Notes: generated by a model from the sequence alone, not told the origin. A stretch of 64,000 nucleotides of DNA from Okapia johnstoni (GCA_024291935.2 CM044322.1:69183405-69247404); one strand, 5' to 3'. Shown: positions 33,963 to 46,565, counted from the stretch's first letter. Program-made: numbers and translations.

Positions 33963-36936
33963 TGGAGTCAGTTAAAATCCCATTTTTTAAATTTGAACTA
34001 TGACCAAGTCACTTCATCCTCATTCTGTGTTGTACACAGAAGATTTTTACATTAAATCTATGGTGTATGCTCATCTGTGTCTCCCTTACTCTTAAATATT
34101 TGGGATAATTGACCTAGCTAAATGTGGCTAGATAAATGTGACCTAGATAAATGTGGCTTCTCTATCTTTGCCCAAGTTGATAGAACATTAAACATGGTGT
34201 GTCAAGGCCACAGCACATCAGATATCAGTCAAAGTCCTTCTGCCAGCTAGAAATAAGAGACAATTGGAGCTCCTCCAGAAATTGATCATGTTAGACTTTC
34301 TCAGATGCCTTGATGAAATCCAGATGGTCAAGTCTGCATTCTGGAAGTCCACATCTACCGGTCCAGTGACCATATGAAACAAGTAGCTTATTTAGAGCAG
34401 AAAGACCTCGAATCTGCCCTGTCCACACTAGACGGCCACCGTGTAAAAACGTCTGCTCATTTTGGTGAGTGGGCCTGAATTTCTCTGAACCACAGTCTTG
34501 CCCCAGCCTGCCTATCAGAGATACTTTGTCTCCCAGGCATGGCTTTAAGGCTCCTCTAAAATCTGACTCTGCACTCACATCTGCAGACTCTTCCAGTCTC
34601 AGGTGTCTCCCGGAGCACCTTCACGACACAGATGGCATCACAGCCTTACAGGTGAAACCTTAGTGAAATTGACTGAATTCTGGTGACGGCTGCCTTCTCC
34701 TCACTTGCTCACACATCACTGTTTCATAATCCAGGGTTCCTCTCCCCTCTGAGGGTGGGGACATTGCTTCCACATAGAAACTGGGAGTGGGAGAGTGAGA
34801 GAGGAAAGATGCTCACGTATCAAGAAAAACACAAGTCACAGGAGCTGAAATTTGTTCAGTAGGAGAGCGGACAAATGTAACTCCCTGTTTTCTTCGAGAA
34901 ACCACCATTTTGGGTGAAATCTTGAATTGGAGGAGGGAGGGGAGGGAAGTTCCTGACCTGCACCTTCCTTGGGCTGTGGAAACTGCATGACTGGACTGCT
35001 TATTGGATGATCGATTTTGCTGCTCTGGGTTCGTTCTTTCCTTCCCTTCTCCTATTGCTGTATAACACATGATAACCTCCTCCCTCCCCTCTTATTTCCA
35101 TGGGAAAATACTATGAATGAGTAAAGTCATATTAATACAAATAAATAATTCATCATTCCTGAATCACAGCATCTTTATTCCTACGTCCTGGATCAAATGG
35201 CTTTACTATCCACAATCTCTTTGCTAGATAAGAGTCATCACCTACTCTCAAGCCAGAAAGGAAGACATCCAGTGATTCCCCCCCCCGCCACCTCCAGTTT
35301 CCCAGAAGCTTCTTACGATGTGAGGATTAATTTGACAGACGTGACTAGAACTAGAATCACCTTTGTCATTGCCTATGGTAGTTACGGTAATACTAGCTTG
35401 CTGTGACAGGTAAACCCTGCAATCTCAGTAACCTAACACGATAGAAATGTATTTGTCACTCCCGGAAAGGATGTGTGTGGAGGGGTTGGCAGCAAGAGGG
35501 TTGCAGAGAGATAGAGACAAGAATCCTGTTCCACACGTCATCCGTGGTGATGGAGGTTCTGTGTCAGAGTCACCCCGCAGAGACGGGGTGGACCCCAAAC
35601 ACACCCAAATGTGGTTCACACTGATAATCACACACACACATAGCTCAAGAGGATATGGAAATGTTTATTGCTCACATAATGAGGCTCTCTGTGGGGAATA
35701 GGGCAGCTTCTCAGACTTCCTCATTCCTGGGGAACAGACCCAGGAATGGTTTGGGAGAGAGCAGGGAGTTGGGGTCTGGTGATATTTAGGTGAGGGGACT
35801 TGTTAAGGGCTCCGAGGCTCGGGCTAACCCGCACGGTTTGCACCTCCCACTAGTGCCAAAGGACGGGGCAAGTTTCCTGGAGACGGAAGAGGTGAGGGGA
35901 GGGGTAGGCTCAAGGATGTCCCAGTCAAACATCAAAAACGAAGTCAGACTCTTCACTCACTTTGCTTCAGCAACACACAGCTTTCACAGTTGCTTTGAGT
36001 ATCAACACCAAGGCCAGAAGCGAAGGTAGAAAGGAAAACAGAAGACTGATGGGAGGTTTTAACAGGTAAAGCAGGGAATGCAGGCATTTCCTTTCTGCTC
36101 ACACACATTGCACCGATTAGAACTCAGTCGCTGAGGAAAACGCAGTCCCGAGCTGGGCAGCTTCTCCCCGCAGCAGCTGTGGAAGGGGTAGGAACCCATG
36201 GCTCAGGGCCAGCCTTCCCTGCCATGGTGGATTGCAAGCAGCAAGCAATCTAGGCTTTGTGGGGCCCAAAGCCTGAGTAATGTAGAGGCTGTCTTTAAGA
36301 AAAAATAAAGGGAACAGGTCCCAAATTAGAAAAGGGCCTCTGCATGTCAGGGCTCTGAACTGAAGCACCGTTGGCTTCACTGTAAAGGTCTCACAGGACA
36401 ACTGTAAATCAGCCATCTCTTGCCCCTTTTCAGGGTCACTGAGGATGAACCAAGAGGAAAGGGGCATAGGTTCTGACACGGCTACAGAAACTCCTTCCTG
36501 GGGCGTGGGGGTAAACTCTGATGCTGGTGACAAGCTATAGAGTTCACCGAACTCCAGCCCAGATCCTATGAAAACAAAGGCAGATGTGCTATAAGAATTG
36601 GCAGAAATATTGCTATACATTTTCTGTTAGTGAAACAGATAAAATGTTACCTCTTTGAGACTATATCCCTAAAGGACTGACTGCAGTTTGCTTTTGCTCT
36701 GTTGTAGCTATTCAGTGACTTAGGGCAGGGACACTTTTTAAGTAGCAGGTTTATAGGGTGAAGTGTGAAGCAATATTATTGGATGTTGCACGATTTTAGA
36801 AAGTTTGGGAAGCAGCAATATCCCTCTGCAGGCCTCTAGCCCTGAGATTCTCTGATTCGAGGACGTTCTCAGAATGTCCATCACTCAACCTGCTTTTCAA
36901 TGTACCAGAGAGGGAGGCAGCTGGCTTTTTTTCTTT
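33963..36936. other. Intergenic, no gene seen
   Basis: No exon was recognised. Diverged old repeats are likely at about 35,335-35,700 and 36,230-36,360. The 167-codon - strand open frame at 36,117-36,620 has no domain I know and overlaps repeat-like sequence. Positions 35,198-35,223 recur exactly, inverted, at 46,969-46,994. Confidence 0.45.
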
Positions 36937-37125
36937 TTGCTTCCCAGGTTAAAGAATCTGCCTGCCAATGCAGAAGATGTGAATGTGATCCCTGGATCGG
37001 GATGATCCCCTGGAGAAGGAAATAGCAACCCACTCCAGTATTCTTGCCTGGAGAAACCATGGACAGAGGAGCCTGGCAGTCTACAGTCCATGTGGTCACA
37101 AAGAGTCAGACACAACTGAGCCCTA
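36937..37125 (+). repeat. Bov-tA/Bov-A type SINE
   Basis: TGCTTCCCAGGTTAAAGAAT, GATCCCTGGATCGGGATGAT, AACCCACTCCAGTATTCTTG and GTCAGACACAACTGAGC mark the copy. Confidence 0.94.
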
Positions 37126-37640
37126 ACCTAGGAGAATAAGGATGTACTCAATTCTTTTCCTTTTAATCCCCAAAACAAACTTCAAGTCTCACATGTGTGG
37201 ACACTGAGCTGGATGACCCAAGAGTACCAGTGAGAACAGGCTTAATCTCTTGGGACCTCTCCCGGGGCCCTCAGAGCATGGTGAGTGGAAGAGATGCTCT
37301 AATATAGGAATTCCTAACCTGGCAGGAGAATGGGAAAAGCCATGTCTTATCTTTTCACTAACCTCTAGTCAAAATGTAACCTTTTGTTTTTATTAAGAGG
37401 ATAGAAAACAAACACAGACTACAGTAGCATTAACAGTGCCTATGACCTTGTCACTGACAGAAATCACAGATATTCTGTGTCCCATTATGGTTGTTTTAGA
37501 TACCTCAACACTCATCACTACTTAGAAATGTCAACGATTTGTTGGCCCACTGCTGTTAATTTACGCATTAGTAAAGAAGCACATTTATTATGTAATACCA
37601 TTGCCATTTCCACATTTTGATAGCTTTATATTAATAAAAT
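37126..37640. other. Intergenic, no gene seen
   Basis: Nothing recognised between the two SINEs. Confidence 0.5.
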
Positions 37641-37862
37641 TGGGCTTCCCAGGTGGCGCTAGTGGTAAAGAACCTGCCTGCCAATGCAGGAGACATAAGA
37701 GACTCAGGTTTGATCCCTGGGTTGGGACAATCCCCTGGGAGAGGGCATGGCAACCCACTCCAGTACTCTTGCCTGAAGAATCCCATGGACAGAGGAGCCT
37801 GGCGGGCTACAGTCCCTGGGGTCACAGAAGAGTCAGACACAACTTAGTGACTAAACAACAAC
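37641..37862 (+). repeat. Bov-tA/Bov-A type SINE
   Basis: A nearly complete copy runs from GGGCTTCCCAGGTGGCGCTA, through CAACCCACTCCAGTACTCTT, to GAGTCAGACACAACTTAGTG and an ACA-rich tail. Confidence 0.96.
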
Positions 37863-38105
37863 AATGGGTTCCCATAAGAATTGTGACGCTCCACCCTCCT
37901 ATAGACAATAGCAGGTCTTTAAATGTCTGGGCTCCAGTGTGACCCAGTCCCGCTGCGGCCCAGAGCTTCTGGGGGATGTACTTCCTGTCCCACTTCTCTT
38001 TTTTCTTGATTTTTATTTATTTTTAATTGCTCTATTATACCACAATGAATACGGTTTTGGAAGCTTCTATTTGGAAAAAACTGATATAAAAATAGAATTC
38101 TTAAT

Positions 38106-39270
38106 TGTTGTTGTTTAGTTGCTCAGTCATGTCTGACTATTTGTGATCCCAAGGACTGCAGCACGCCAGGCTTCCTTGTCCTTCGCCATCTCCCAGAGCT
38201 TGCTCAAACTCATGTCCATTTGAGTCGGTGATGCCATCCAACCATCTCATCCTCTTGTTGTCCCCTTCTTCTGCCTTCAATCTTTCCCAACATCAGGGTC
38301 TTTTCCAGTGAGTCATCTCTTCACATCAGGTGGCCAAAGCACTGGAGGTTCAGCTTCAACATCAGTCCTTCCAATGAACACACAGGACTGATTTCCTTTA
38401 GGATGGATTGGTTGGATCTCCTTGCAGTCCAAGGGACTCTCAAGAGTCTTCTCCAACACCGCAGTTCAAAACCATCAATTCTTCAGTGCTCAGCCTTCTT
38501 TATGGTCCAACTCTCACATCCATACATGACTACTGGGAAAACCGTAACCTTGACTAGATGGACCTTTATTGGCAAAGTAATGTCTCTGCTTTTTAATATG
38601 CTGTCTATGTTGGTCAGGACTTTTCTTCCAAGGAGCAAGCGTCTTTTAATTTCATGGCTGCAGTCACCATCTGAAGTGATTTTGGAAACCAAGAAAATGA
38701 AGTCTGTCACTATTTCCATTGTTTCCCCATCTATTTGCCATGAAGTGATGGGACCGGATGCCATGATCTTAGTTTTCTGAATGTTGAGCTTTAAGCCAGC
38801 TTTGTCACTCTCCTCTTTCACTTTCATCAAGAGGCTTTAGTTCCTCTTCACTTTCTTCCATAAGGGTGGTGTCATCTGCATATCTGAGGTTATTGATATT
38901 TCTCCCAGCAATCTTGATTTCAGTTTCTGCTTCATCCACCCCGGCATTTCACATGATGTACTCTGCATAGAAGTTAAATAAGCAGGGTGACAATATACAG
39001 CCTTGATGTACTCCTTTCCCAATTTGGAACCAGTCTGTTGTTTCATGTCCAGTTCTAACTATTGCTTCTTGACCTACATACAGGTTTCTCAAAAGGCAGA
39101 TAAGGTGGTCTGGTACTCCCATCTCTTGAAGAATTTTCCACAGTTTGTTGTGATCCACACAGTCAAAAGCTTTAGCGCAGTCAATGAAGCAGAAGTAGAT
39201 GTTTTTCTGGAACTCTCTTGCTTTTTCTATGATCCAACAGATGTTGGCAATTTGATTTCTGATTTGAAAT
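38106..39270 (-). pseudogene. BovB (RTE) retrotransposon fragment
   Basis: The longest BovB copy in the window is inverted, with its 3' tail at 38,106 (TTGTTGTTGTTTAGTTGCTC). Open pieces on the - strand are 38,949-39,281 and 38,483-38,830. The first carries RT motif A context (FIDCAKAFDCVDHNKLWKIL) and GVHQGCILSP. The second carries IKRRLLLGRKVLTNIDSILK. Frameshifts between them disrupt the domain, and the endonuclease part is missing. Confidence 0.95.
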
Positions 39271-39371
39271 ACTAAATACAAATAAATAATAGAGTGACAT
39301 GACCGATAACTTGTCTAAATAATGTAGCTGCTGAAATGTAGACAGATGCTAGGTTATTAAAAGGAATTTTT

Positions 39372-39560
39372 AGGGCTCCCCTGGTGGTTCAGATGGTAAA
39401 GAATCTGCCTGCAATGTGGGAGACCCAGGTTCAATCCCTGGGTCAGGAGGATCCCTTGGAGAAGGACATGGCCTGGAGAATCCCATGGACAGAAGGGCCT
39501 GTCAGGCTACAGTCCATGGGGTCTCAAAGAGTCAGACGAAACTGAGAGACTAACACTTTT
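39372..39560 (+). repeat. Bov-tA/Bov-A SINE, internally shortened
   Basis: GGGCTCCCCTGGTGGTTCAG, CAATCCCTGGGTCAGGAGGA and GGCTACAGTCCATGGGGTCT are present. The usual CAACCCACTCCAGTATTCTTG segment is missing: GGACATGG joins directly to CCTGGAGAATCCCATGG. Confidence 0.93.
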
Positions 39561-39829
39561 ACTTTCAAAGATGGCAATTTTAAGACATAGATCAAGTACT
39601 AAAAGAGAGACTAAAAGAAAAAAAAAATGGAATTCTCAGGACATCTTTTAAGCCTCAGCTGCATCCATTGGCTCACCCGGTATTTACATCAGCTTCCTAA
39701 CAGGAACCAGGGACCGTGCCTCCAGGACTTCACCCCAACTCCAGGGGCACATTTTTTTCCACGTGCCGCTTGTAGGCTGCACAGGTTTGTGGCTGCTTTG
39801 TGGCAGCCCCTGGCAGGCCTGCGGGGAGG

Positions 39830-40110
39830 TCAGGCTGAGGAGTGCGCTTGGGGGGCATGGTTAGTGTGGTTGCTGCCGCAGGACCCACTGAGGGCGGAAC
39901 AGGAGGAAACGGGCGAAGCATCAGCAAAGGGGACGGGGGTCTGCCGGGGAGAAGGCTCCCCTCCGGGGATGGGGGCGCCGTCTCCGCCGGCAGGAGGGCG
40001 GGGAGGGTCGGGTGCCCACCGCCCCCCTCCGCTGGGAGGCCCGCTCCCTGGCCCCTGGGGACCACCCCCGCCGCACGTGCCGCAGTCTCTGCCACACCCT
40101 TTGGCACTGA
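39830..40110. other. Isolated CpG-rich patch
   Basis: This roughly 280-base block is strongly G+C-rich and dense in CpG (for example GGCGCCGTCTCCGCCGGCAG near 39,974), unlike its AT-rich, repeat-filled flanks. It is not at either annotated promoter. It lies in open frames on both strands (+ 39,627-40,184; - 39,730-40,107) with no recognisable domain. Confidence 0.6.
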
Positions 40111-40194
40111 GTCATAGGCGCCTCCTCGAAACTGTCAGGGAGGCAGGGCCTCTCTGTCTTGTGCTCAATACTAGGACTTCCTAGGTTCCCGCCA

Positions 40195-40565
40195 ACAATC
40201 ACCGAACAGGGCCAGGCGCGGGGGAGGCATCGTGAATAAAGCAGACACAAACGCCTGCCCTCGTGGAGCCCACGTTCCAGTCATTATAAATAAGTGATGC
40301 AGCTTGTAAGAAAGTGATCAGTTCTATGGGGGAGGGGGGTGTCTAAGTAGGGTGACTGTTTTGCATGCACATCATACTTCAATAATAACGATTTTTAAAA
40401 ATAAAGTCACGGAAATGAACCTAGCACCCAGAGTGAGGGGTGGGGGCGGGGAGGAAGCGGCAGTTTGAAGAAGAGCGATCAGGGTAGACGTCATTGAAAA
40501 AGTGACACAGGAACAGAACGTAAAGGAAACAAGTGGCAGGTATCTGAAGGAGGAGCGTTCCACCC
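40195..40565 (-). repeat. L2 LINE 3' end
   Basis: The + strand reads as reversed L2: CATCGTGAATAAAGCAGACA, CCTGCCCTCGTGGAGCCCAC and TCATTATAAATAAGTGATGC, followed by CAAGTGGCAGGTATCTGAAG. Confidence 0.75.
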
Positions 40566-40929
40566 TAGGGGCCTGGGGGGGGAGGAGGGGGGCAGTCTAG
40601 GGGGCAGGGAGAGGGGGTGCAGCACCTTCCAGTCCTCAGGTCCATGAGTGCTGCAGCTCGTCCAGGATGAGCAACCCTGAGCCTCTCTGAGCCTCAGCTG
40701 ACCTCACTGCCTGCTCTTGGCCTTTGGGGGATCACATCAGGGTCCTGAACTACAAAGCATTGTTTTCTAGGTACTCAATCAAGTTGAGCCTCCACTTACA
40801 AATCCATGAAATGGGGATGATAATATCACTGTCTCACAGGGCTGTTGGAGATCAAAATCCACAAGAGCAGAAAGAAGTCACAAAGGGGGATGGGATCTCT
40901 GAGCTGGGCTGGGTGTGTTCTTTCATTCA

Positions 40930-41110
40930 CGGTGTGCCAGGAACTGGGCCAAGCGTTTACAGCCGTTAGCTATTTAATTCTCACAAAACAGCATGACAAA
41001 GATGCCCTTTCCATCACTGTTTCACTGATGGGAAAGGAAGGCTTCTCATAGAGGTTGAAAGCTCTGAGCTGCTAAGTGGGAAAGCCAGAACGTGACCCGG
41101 TGCTGTGGGA
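40930..41110 (+). repeat. MIR SINE
   Basis: GTGTGCCAGGAACTGGGCCA, TTTAATTCTCACAAAACAGC, CACTGATGGGAAAGGAAGGC and CTGCTAAGTGGGAAAGCCAG follow the MIR order. Confidence 0.75.
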
Positions 41111-41930
41111 GTCCTGGTTGTGGTCCACACCACACCGAAACCCCTCTGCTGCTCAATCCCTCAAGCCACACTGTATTTGCTGGTGTGAGCACGAAGAACC
41201 GGGTTCTGAAACCCAACCTAGACACGGCTTCTCTCACATTTCCTTTCCATCAGCCCCAGTCTCGGTGGCCTCCTCTGCTGGGATATAACCTGGTTGTTCT
41301 CACCTCCGAAGTCAGGGGCCTGATTAATTTTGTCAGCTGTGGGAGCAGAGGGAAGGAGACCCATTCTTAGAACTGGGGCTGAGCCTGGGGCCGGCGGGCT
41401 CCACTTTCAGCTCATGCTAGATACCAGGGGCACAAGGTTTTGAGAGAAACCCCGTGACTCACCCTCACCTCTCACGGGCCCCGTTTCACTCAAAGGTACA
41501 CCATCTTCCCATCAGCCTCCCTCGGCCCCCAGCTCTGTCTGGCTGCCAACACCCTCCCCCCCAAAACCCCACCACCAGCTACTCAGGCTGCCCCCCTGCA
41601 AGTCACATCCCTGTGTGTGCTGGGGTCCTCTCTGCCGGGCTGGAGAGTCGCAGAGTCCGTGGGTCTGAACATCCATGCTGCAGACCCTGTAGTTGCCTTG
41701 CTCAACCAAAGCCACACAGCGTTCATCATCTTTTCCCAGGCAGAGAGCAACAGGGGCCAGCCCAGGACACCGCAGGGACAGCTGCCACCACTAGAAAAGG
41801 GCATGGGTCAGTGGGGAGAGAGAGCGGGAGGAAATGAAGCAGGGGAGGGGAAGGAAGACACGTTTCCAGATCCCCAACCCCAAAATCTCCTTTTTAGTTA
41901 AGTCAACCTGCTCGCAGTGATACAATAATA
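41111..41930. other. Intergenic, no gene seen
   Basis: No exon was recognised. Open frames of 90-127 codons on both strands of this GC-rich DNA carry no known domain. Confidence 0.45.
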
Positions 41931-41939
41931 ACATGACCC

Positions 41940-42545
41940 CCTATGATACATGGGAACATGTGCTGTGTGCCAGGCATTGCTTTAGCTTTTACATGATTTT
42001 TATAGTTTTCATTTCTCACAACAACCGAATGAGGTCAGTGGTATTATAGTGTTAGTCTGAGTTCTCCGAGAGGCAGATGACAAAAAGAGCTTAAACATGC
42101 AAGCATTTTACTGAGCAGAAATGCCTTTACGAGACAAAATAGGGTGGGACCCAGGCCAGGCAGAGAGAGCCTTCAGACCCCACCTGATGCCATTGTGGAG
42201 TGAGGGAGGAGAGGTTGGGCACAGGTGTCCTACAGGTTCTACACAGTTGCCAGGGAGCCTCCAGTCAAAGCCACTAGAGTTCTGGCTCCCCCAGAAACCC
42301 AGGTGCCTTAGCATCCCTGCTGGGCCCAGTCACTGGCTGGGGGAGGATGGCCTCCGGGCAGAAGCCACGTGGGCTTCAGAGCAAGCGCTGGGGCCCTTGG
42401 ATGATCACGCTGGAACCAGAGACCTGTGAGGCACACTCTCACAATTAATAATTATTATAAATATAAATATCTAATTAATAGTTGTGGGGTGCCACAATTA
42501 TTATCCCCATTGTACTGGTTGGTAAACTGAGGCCCAGAGAGATCA
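41940..42545 (+). repeat. MIR SINE split by an older insertion
   Basis: The left half reads GTGCTGTGTGCCAGGCATTG and CTCACAACAACCGAATGAGG and ends TATTAT at about 42,046. The right half begins TATTATCCCCATTGTACTGG at about 42,500 and continues AACTGAGGCCCAGAGAGATC. The roughly 450 bases between (GTTAGTCTGAGTTCTCCGAG onward) are a non-coding insertion of unresolved family. Confidence 0.65.
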
Positions 42546-43354
42546 AGTCACCTGTCCATAGTTGGAATCAAATTGAGCACAACTACAAAGACTTCTGTGC
42601 AGTGTGCATCTGAGTTATTGACCATCGCGTCACAAGCCGGATCTCAGACTCGGTAATCAGCAGACGGCTGAGCATACAAACTACGTCCCAAAAAGGGTTT
42701 TCAGGGGAAATGAGGCTGAGCTCCCGAATAGTAAGGAAAAATTCCTTTCGTATCTCCTGAGTCCTCCGTAATAGCAGGGATCCTGAGTTAGAGTCATCTC
42801 CACCGTCACGAGCCTCTCTTCCCCCAGTCTCCCTAATCGGAGGGACCCTCCCTCCTCGGTAACCCCACATGGTACCCAACCCCCGCTGGAGCTCTTGCAG
42901 CAGCCACCAGTCTTTCTTATATTAAAGTCCCTTGCACACTATCATCTACTTGGTGTTCCCATCAGGGACACTTGCTTAGTCTCAGGAGTGGGTCAGGTAA
43001 CCTGTTCAAACACCAGTAGAAGGGTGAACTAAGGCTGAACCTCAGAATTGTCTTTGAGCCATTCTGCCTACACATCTAAACCTATGCAAATAACCGTAAG
43101 TGAGTGAGCAGAGCTGCTGATGCGGGACGAGGTTTTAGGAATCCCCTTGCCCCTTCCAGATTTGATTTTTCCAGTCACCCACAATGCAAGGTGGCATGCA
43201 TCTGTTTTTTGGAGAAGTGCTTCGAACGCCCTCTTATCAGCTGACTTACTCTATCCCCATATTGCTCCACTGCTGACAGCTAATTCTTTCATGGACTTCT
43301 CATTCAGAAAGCAATATACCAAGTACATTCATTCATAAACTGATACTGTCTTTT
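42546..43354. other. Intergenic, no gene seen
   Basis: No exon or clear repeat recognised. Confidence 0.5.
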
Positions 43355-43790
43355 TGGCAGTGCTACCAAAACCTAAAATGTGAATACCCTCTGATGTAAC
43401 TATTCCACTTCTAGGAATCTAGCCAATAGAACTCCTTACCATACGCATAAAGATATAGTGCAAGATGCTTGCATCATTAATACTAACAGTTTTTTAAAAA
43501 AAATAAGACATCAATAAAAATAAGACATCAATAGCAGATAAATAAATTATGGTACATCCACACTATGGAATAATCTCAGCCGTTAAAAATGAATATGATC
43601 GTTCTGAGTTCTGTCACAGGCACCCACTAAGAGATGCCAAATTTAAAAAGCAAGTTGCATGATTAACGGGTATGAAAAAGTTCTGGAGATGGGTTGCACA
43701 ACAATGCGAATATACTTAACACTATTGAACTCTACACTTAAAAATGGTGGAGGCAGTAAATTTTATGTTATGTGTAGTGTATTGCACCAC
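43355..43790 (+). repeat. Old L1 3' region fragment
   Basis: GTAACTATTCCACTTCTAGG, AATTATGGTACATCCACACT, ATGGAATAATCTCAGCCGTT and GGGTTGCACAACAATGCGAA are typical of the L1 3' part, more diverged than the other L1 tails here. Confidence 0.8.
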
Positions 43791-43794
43791 AATT

Positions 43795-43916
43795 TTTTTT
43801 TTATTTTTTGGCTGCACTATGCGGCTTGTGGGATCTTAGTTCCCTGACCAAGGATCAAACTCGGGCCCTGCAGTGAAAGTGCTGAACCCTCACCCCTGGA
43901 CCACCAGGGAATTCCC
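43795..43916 (-). repeat. CHR-2 type SINE
   Basis: The inverted copy runs from poly-T through TTTTTGGCTGCACTATGCGG, GATCTTAGTTCCCTGACCAA and GGATCAAACTCGGGCCCTGC to CCACCAGGGAATTCCC. Confidence 0.92.
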
Positions 43917-44091
43917 TCACCCCAATCTTTTTTAAACAGCAAATTGTTGAACAATATGCCTAGTGATTCCATTTTCAATTGCTATAGGCTTCATAGAAGT
44001 TTCTCACCTGTGTTTCTAAGTATATAGGTATGCAGACAAATAGACAAATCAAAATAAAATCAAGCCATTGAAAGTAGTCACTTCAGGACTT

Positions 44092-44190
44092 CCCTGGTAG
44101 TCCTGTAGTTAAGACTCCGCGCTTCTACTGTGGTCTATCCCTGGTCAGGGAAACTTTACATGCCATGTGGTGCGGCCAAAAAAAAAAAGT
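44092..44190 (+). repeat. CHR-2 type SINE
   Basis: AGGACTTCCCTGGTAGTCCT, GTTAAGACTCCGCGCTTCTA and CATGTGGTGCGGCC with a poly-A end mark the element. Confidence 0.9.
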
Positions 44191-44309
44191 AGAAAAAGTA
44201 GTTATTTCTGAAGAGGGAGTTGGCATAGTTGGGTGACACTATAAAGACAAAACTTTCACATTTCACTCTGTATGTGTATGTAATTACATGTGTATATAAT
44301 TTCTTTGGG

Positions 44310-44525
44310 CTTCCCAGGTGGTGCTAGTCATAAAGAACCCTCCTGTCAATGCAGGAGCTGCAAGAGATGCAGGTTCGATCTTGCTGGGTCAGGAAGGTCC
44401 CCTGGAGGAGGAAATGACAACCCACTCCAGTATTCTTGACTAGAGAATCCCATGGACAGAGGAGCCTGGCAGGTTAGTCCATAAGTTCCAAAGAGTTGGA
44501 CACGACTAAAGTGATTTAGCACACA
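44310..44525 (+). repeat. Bov-tA/Bov-A type SINE
   Basis: GGGCTTCCCAGGTGGTGCTA, CAACCCACTCCAGTATTCTT and GAGTTGGACACGACTAAAGT mark the copy. Confidence 0.95.
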
Positions 44526-45818
44526 TAATTTATTTGAATGATTGGACTTGCTTATGTTAATTGTTCTTTAGATGCACTCATCCAGCCAGCAAGTACCACA
44601 CACTTTCGCTGGGTGAGCTGCCATTCTCAGAACGTGGAATAAGAGGAAGAAACTGGATTTCTCGTCTTCCTCTTCCTTGCAGACTCAGAAAATGGCCTGC
44701 CCTCGTCCGGCCGGCTGTGGCTGGGTGGGTGGAGTGAGAGGTTGTGTTAGCATCTCACTGTAAGGACCGTTTCAGTAAAAAAGGTTTCTGATCAGAAAAA
44801 TAGACAACTGAGTGCTAGAAAACCCTCGGCTGCTCTGGGTCTTACAACAGAAACCAGACCTCCTGCAGCACAGGCCCCAGTCACAACTAACCAAGGACTT
44901 GGTCTCACAGTCAGATGAGATTGTGATTTCTTTGCAAAGTAAACCTCTGCCTAGAGAATTCAGAAACACAGGCCTCCAAATCAGAGGCTAAGGGCTGGGA
45001 GAACTCAGCTCTTTCTGAACCTTAAGGCCTCACGGCCTCAGGAGGCTCTAGCTATTTGAGGAACAAGAGACTAGCAGCTGCCGAAACTGAGGAAGGACCA
45101 GGATCACGTCTCACATGGTCCCAGACACCAGCGGCCTGAGCCAGCAACTTGGCCTGGGCTTGGGCCAGAGCCACCCCGTCTGAAGGCTCATTTGCATGAC
45201 CTTTGCATCTCAGGGCCCGGGAACACTCCTCCCCTAGGATCAGAGAGGGCAAGACAGTATTTGGTCACACAGGACTTGGGGGACAGAAACTAAACTCAGG
45301 GCGGGGGGGAGAGGACTCATGAAGGGAGGGGGAAAGCCAGTCCCAATATTTCACATGCAAATCCTGGCAGGGGTGCCGGATAGGGTAGGAAACTTCACTG
45401 TCCCTTAGAGCAAGAAAGTTATGCAAATGAATGCATTTGCATGGCAGCCTGCCCTCTAAAAATGACTTATCACAGGCAGGTTCCCTGCTCTCAGGAGCAG
45501 TCACTCCTCCCAGAGTCCCACCTGAGATCCTGCAGGCTTGACAGACAAGACTTCCTGATTACTGGCTCTGACTTCCCTTCAGAGCAATCATTATTCCCTC
45601 CAAGGGGTGGATGAACATAAGGTAGACCCAGGCTGGAGATGCTGGTGTGTGCAAAATAAGAAGTATGGAAGCTTAGGTACATTAAACTGTGTATTTTTTA
45701 CAAGGAAGCTCCTAAGGGCTTCAGGTTTAACATATCTGAACCCATGGTGTAGGGACCATGGTAAACAGGGATCAGAAAGACGTACAAAGAACTCTAGATT
45801 TTCAGGGACACTCAGAGG
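44526..45818. other. Intergenic, no gene seen
   Basis: No exon was recognised. Repeated short ATTTGCAT-type octamers occur at about 45,190 and 45,430-45,440 (GCATTTGCATGG; CTCATTTGCATGACC), but without a gene beside them. Confidence 0.45.
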
Positions 45819-45819
45819 G

Positions 45820-46030
45820 GCTTCCCAGGTGGCACTAGGGGGTAAAGACCCACCTGCCAGTGCAGGGGAAGACATAAGAGACGTGGGTTCGATCCCTGGG
45901 TCAGGAAGATTTCCTGGAGAAGGAAATGGCTATGCACTCCAGTATTCTTGCCTGGAGAATCCCATGAACAGAGGAGCCTGGTGGGCTACAGCCCACGGGG
46001 TCGCACAGAGTCGGACATGACTGAAGTGAC
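45820..46030 (+). repeat. Bov-tA/Bov-A type SINE
   Basis: GGGCTTCCCAGGTGGCACTA, GATCCCTGGGTCAGGAAGAT, ACTCCAGTATTCTTGCCTGG and GAGTCGGACATGACTGAAGT mark the copy. Confidence 0.96.
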
Positions 46031-46228
46031 TTTGCATGCAGCAGAGGGAAAGAGCAGCGAAGCCCTTGAAAACTATTCACCCCAATTCTCCAGGGCCCTC
46101 CAGTCTCCTGCAACGTTACCCTTTCCCATAATGTGTAGAATGCACAACTAAAAATGATCTAAGTTTAAGGTATAACCATGTAAGGATTATTGAAACATTA
46201 AGAAATTTAAGAGCAGGTGAGGTGGACT

Positions 46229-46335
46229 TCCCTGGTGGTCCAAGCTTTCACTGCAGGGCGGGGCGCACAAGTTCAATCCCTGGTAGGGAACTAAGATCCC
46301 CCACAAGGCGCGGTGCAGCCAGACAGCAAAAGATA
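46229..46335 (+). repeat. CHR-2 type SINE
   Basis: GGACTTCCCTGGTGGTCCAA, CAAGTTCAATCCCTGGTAGG and AAGGCGCGGTGCAGCCAGAC mark the element. Confidence 0.9.
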
Positions 46336-46384
46336 AAGGCCTAGGTGGGGGTGAAGAGAAGGAAGGGCGTGGGGCAAGACAGAG

Positions 46385-46565
46385 GATTAAGAGACACAAA
46401 CTACGAACTATAAAATAAATAAGCGATACATTGTACAGTGCAGGGAATACAGCTGACATTACATAACTTAAAGGGAGTGTAACATTTAACAAAAACTACA
46501 TCACTGTACTGTACACCTGAAACATATGATATTGTAAATCAACTATATCCCAATTTCTTACAAAA
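46385..46565 (+). repeat. L1 3' tail
   Basis: TTGTACAGTGCAGGGAATAC, ACTGTACTGTACACCTGAAA and GATATTGTAAATCAACTATA are the end of an L1 in sense orientation. Confidence 0.82.

Noticed and set aside
36117..36620. 167-codon open frame on the - strand
   Set aside because: No domain or splice context was recognised, and part of it resembles an old interspersed repeat (about 36,230-36,360). Kept only as a note.
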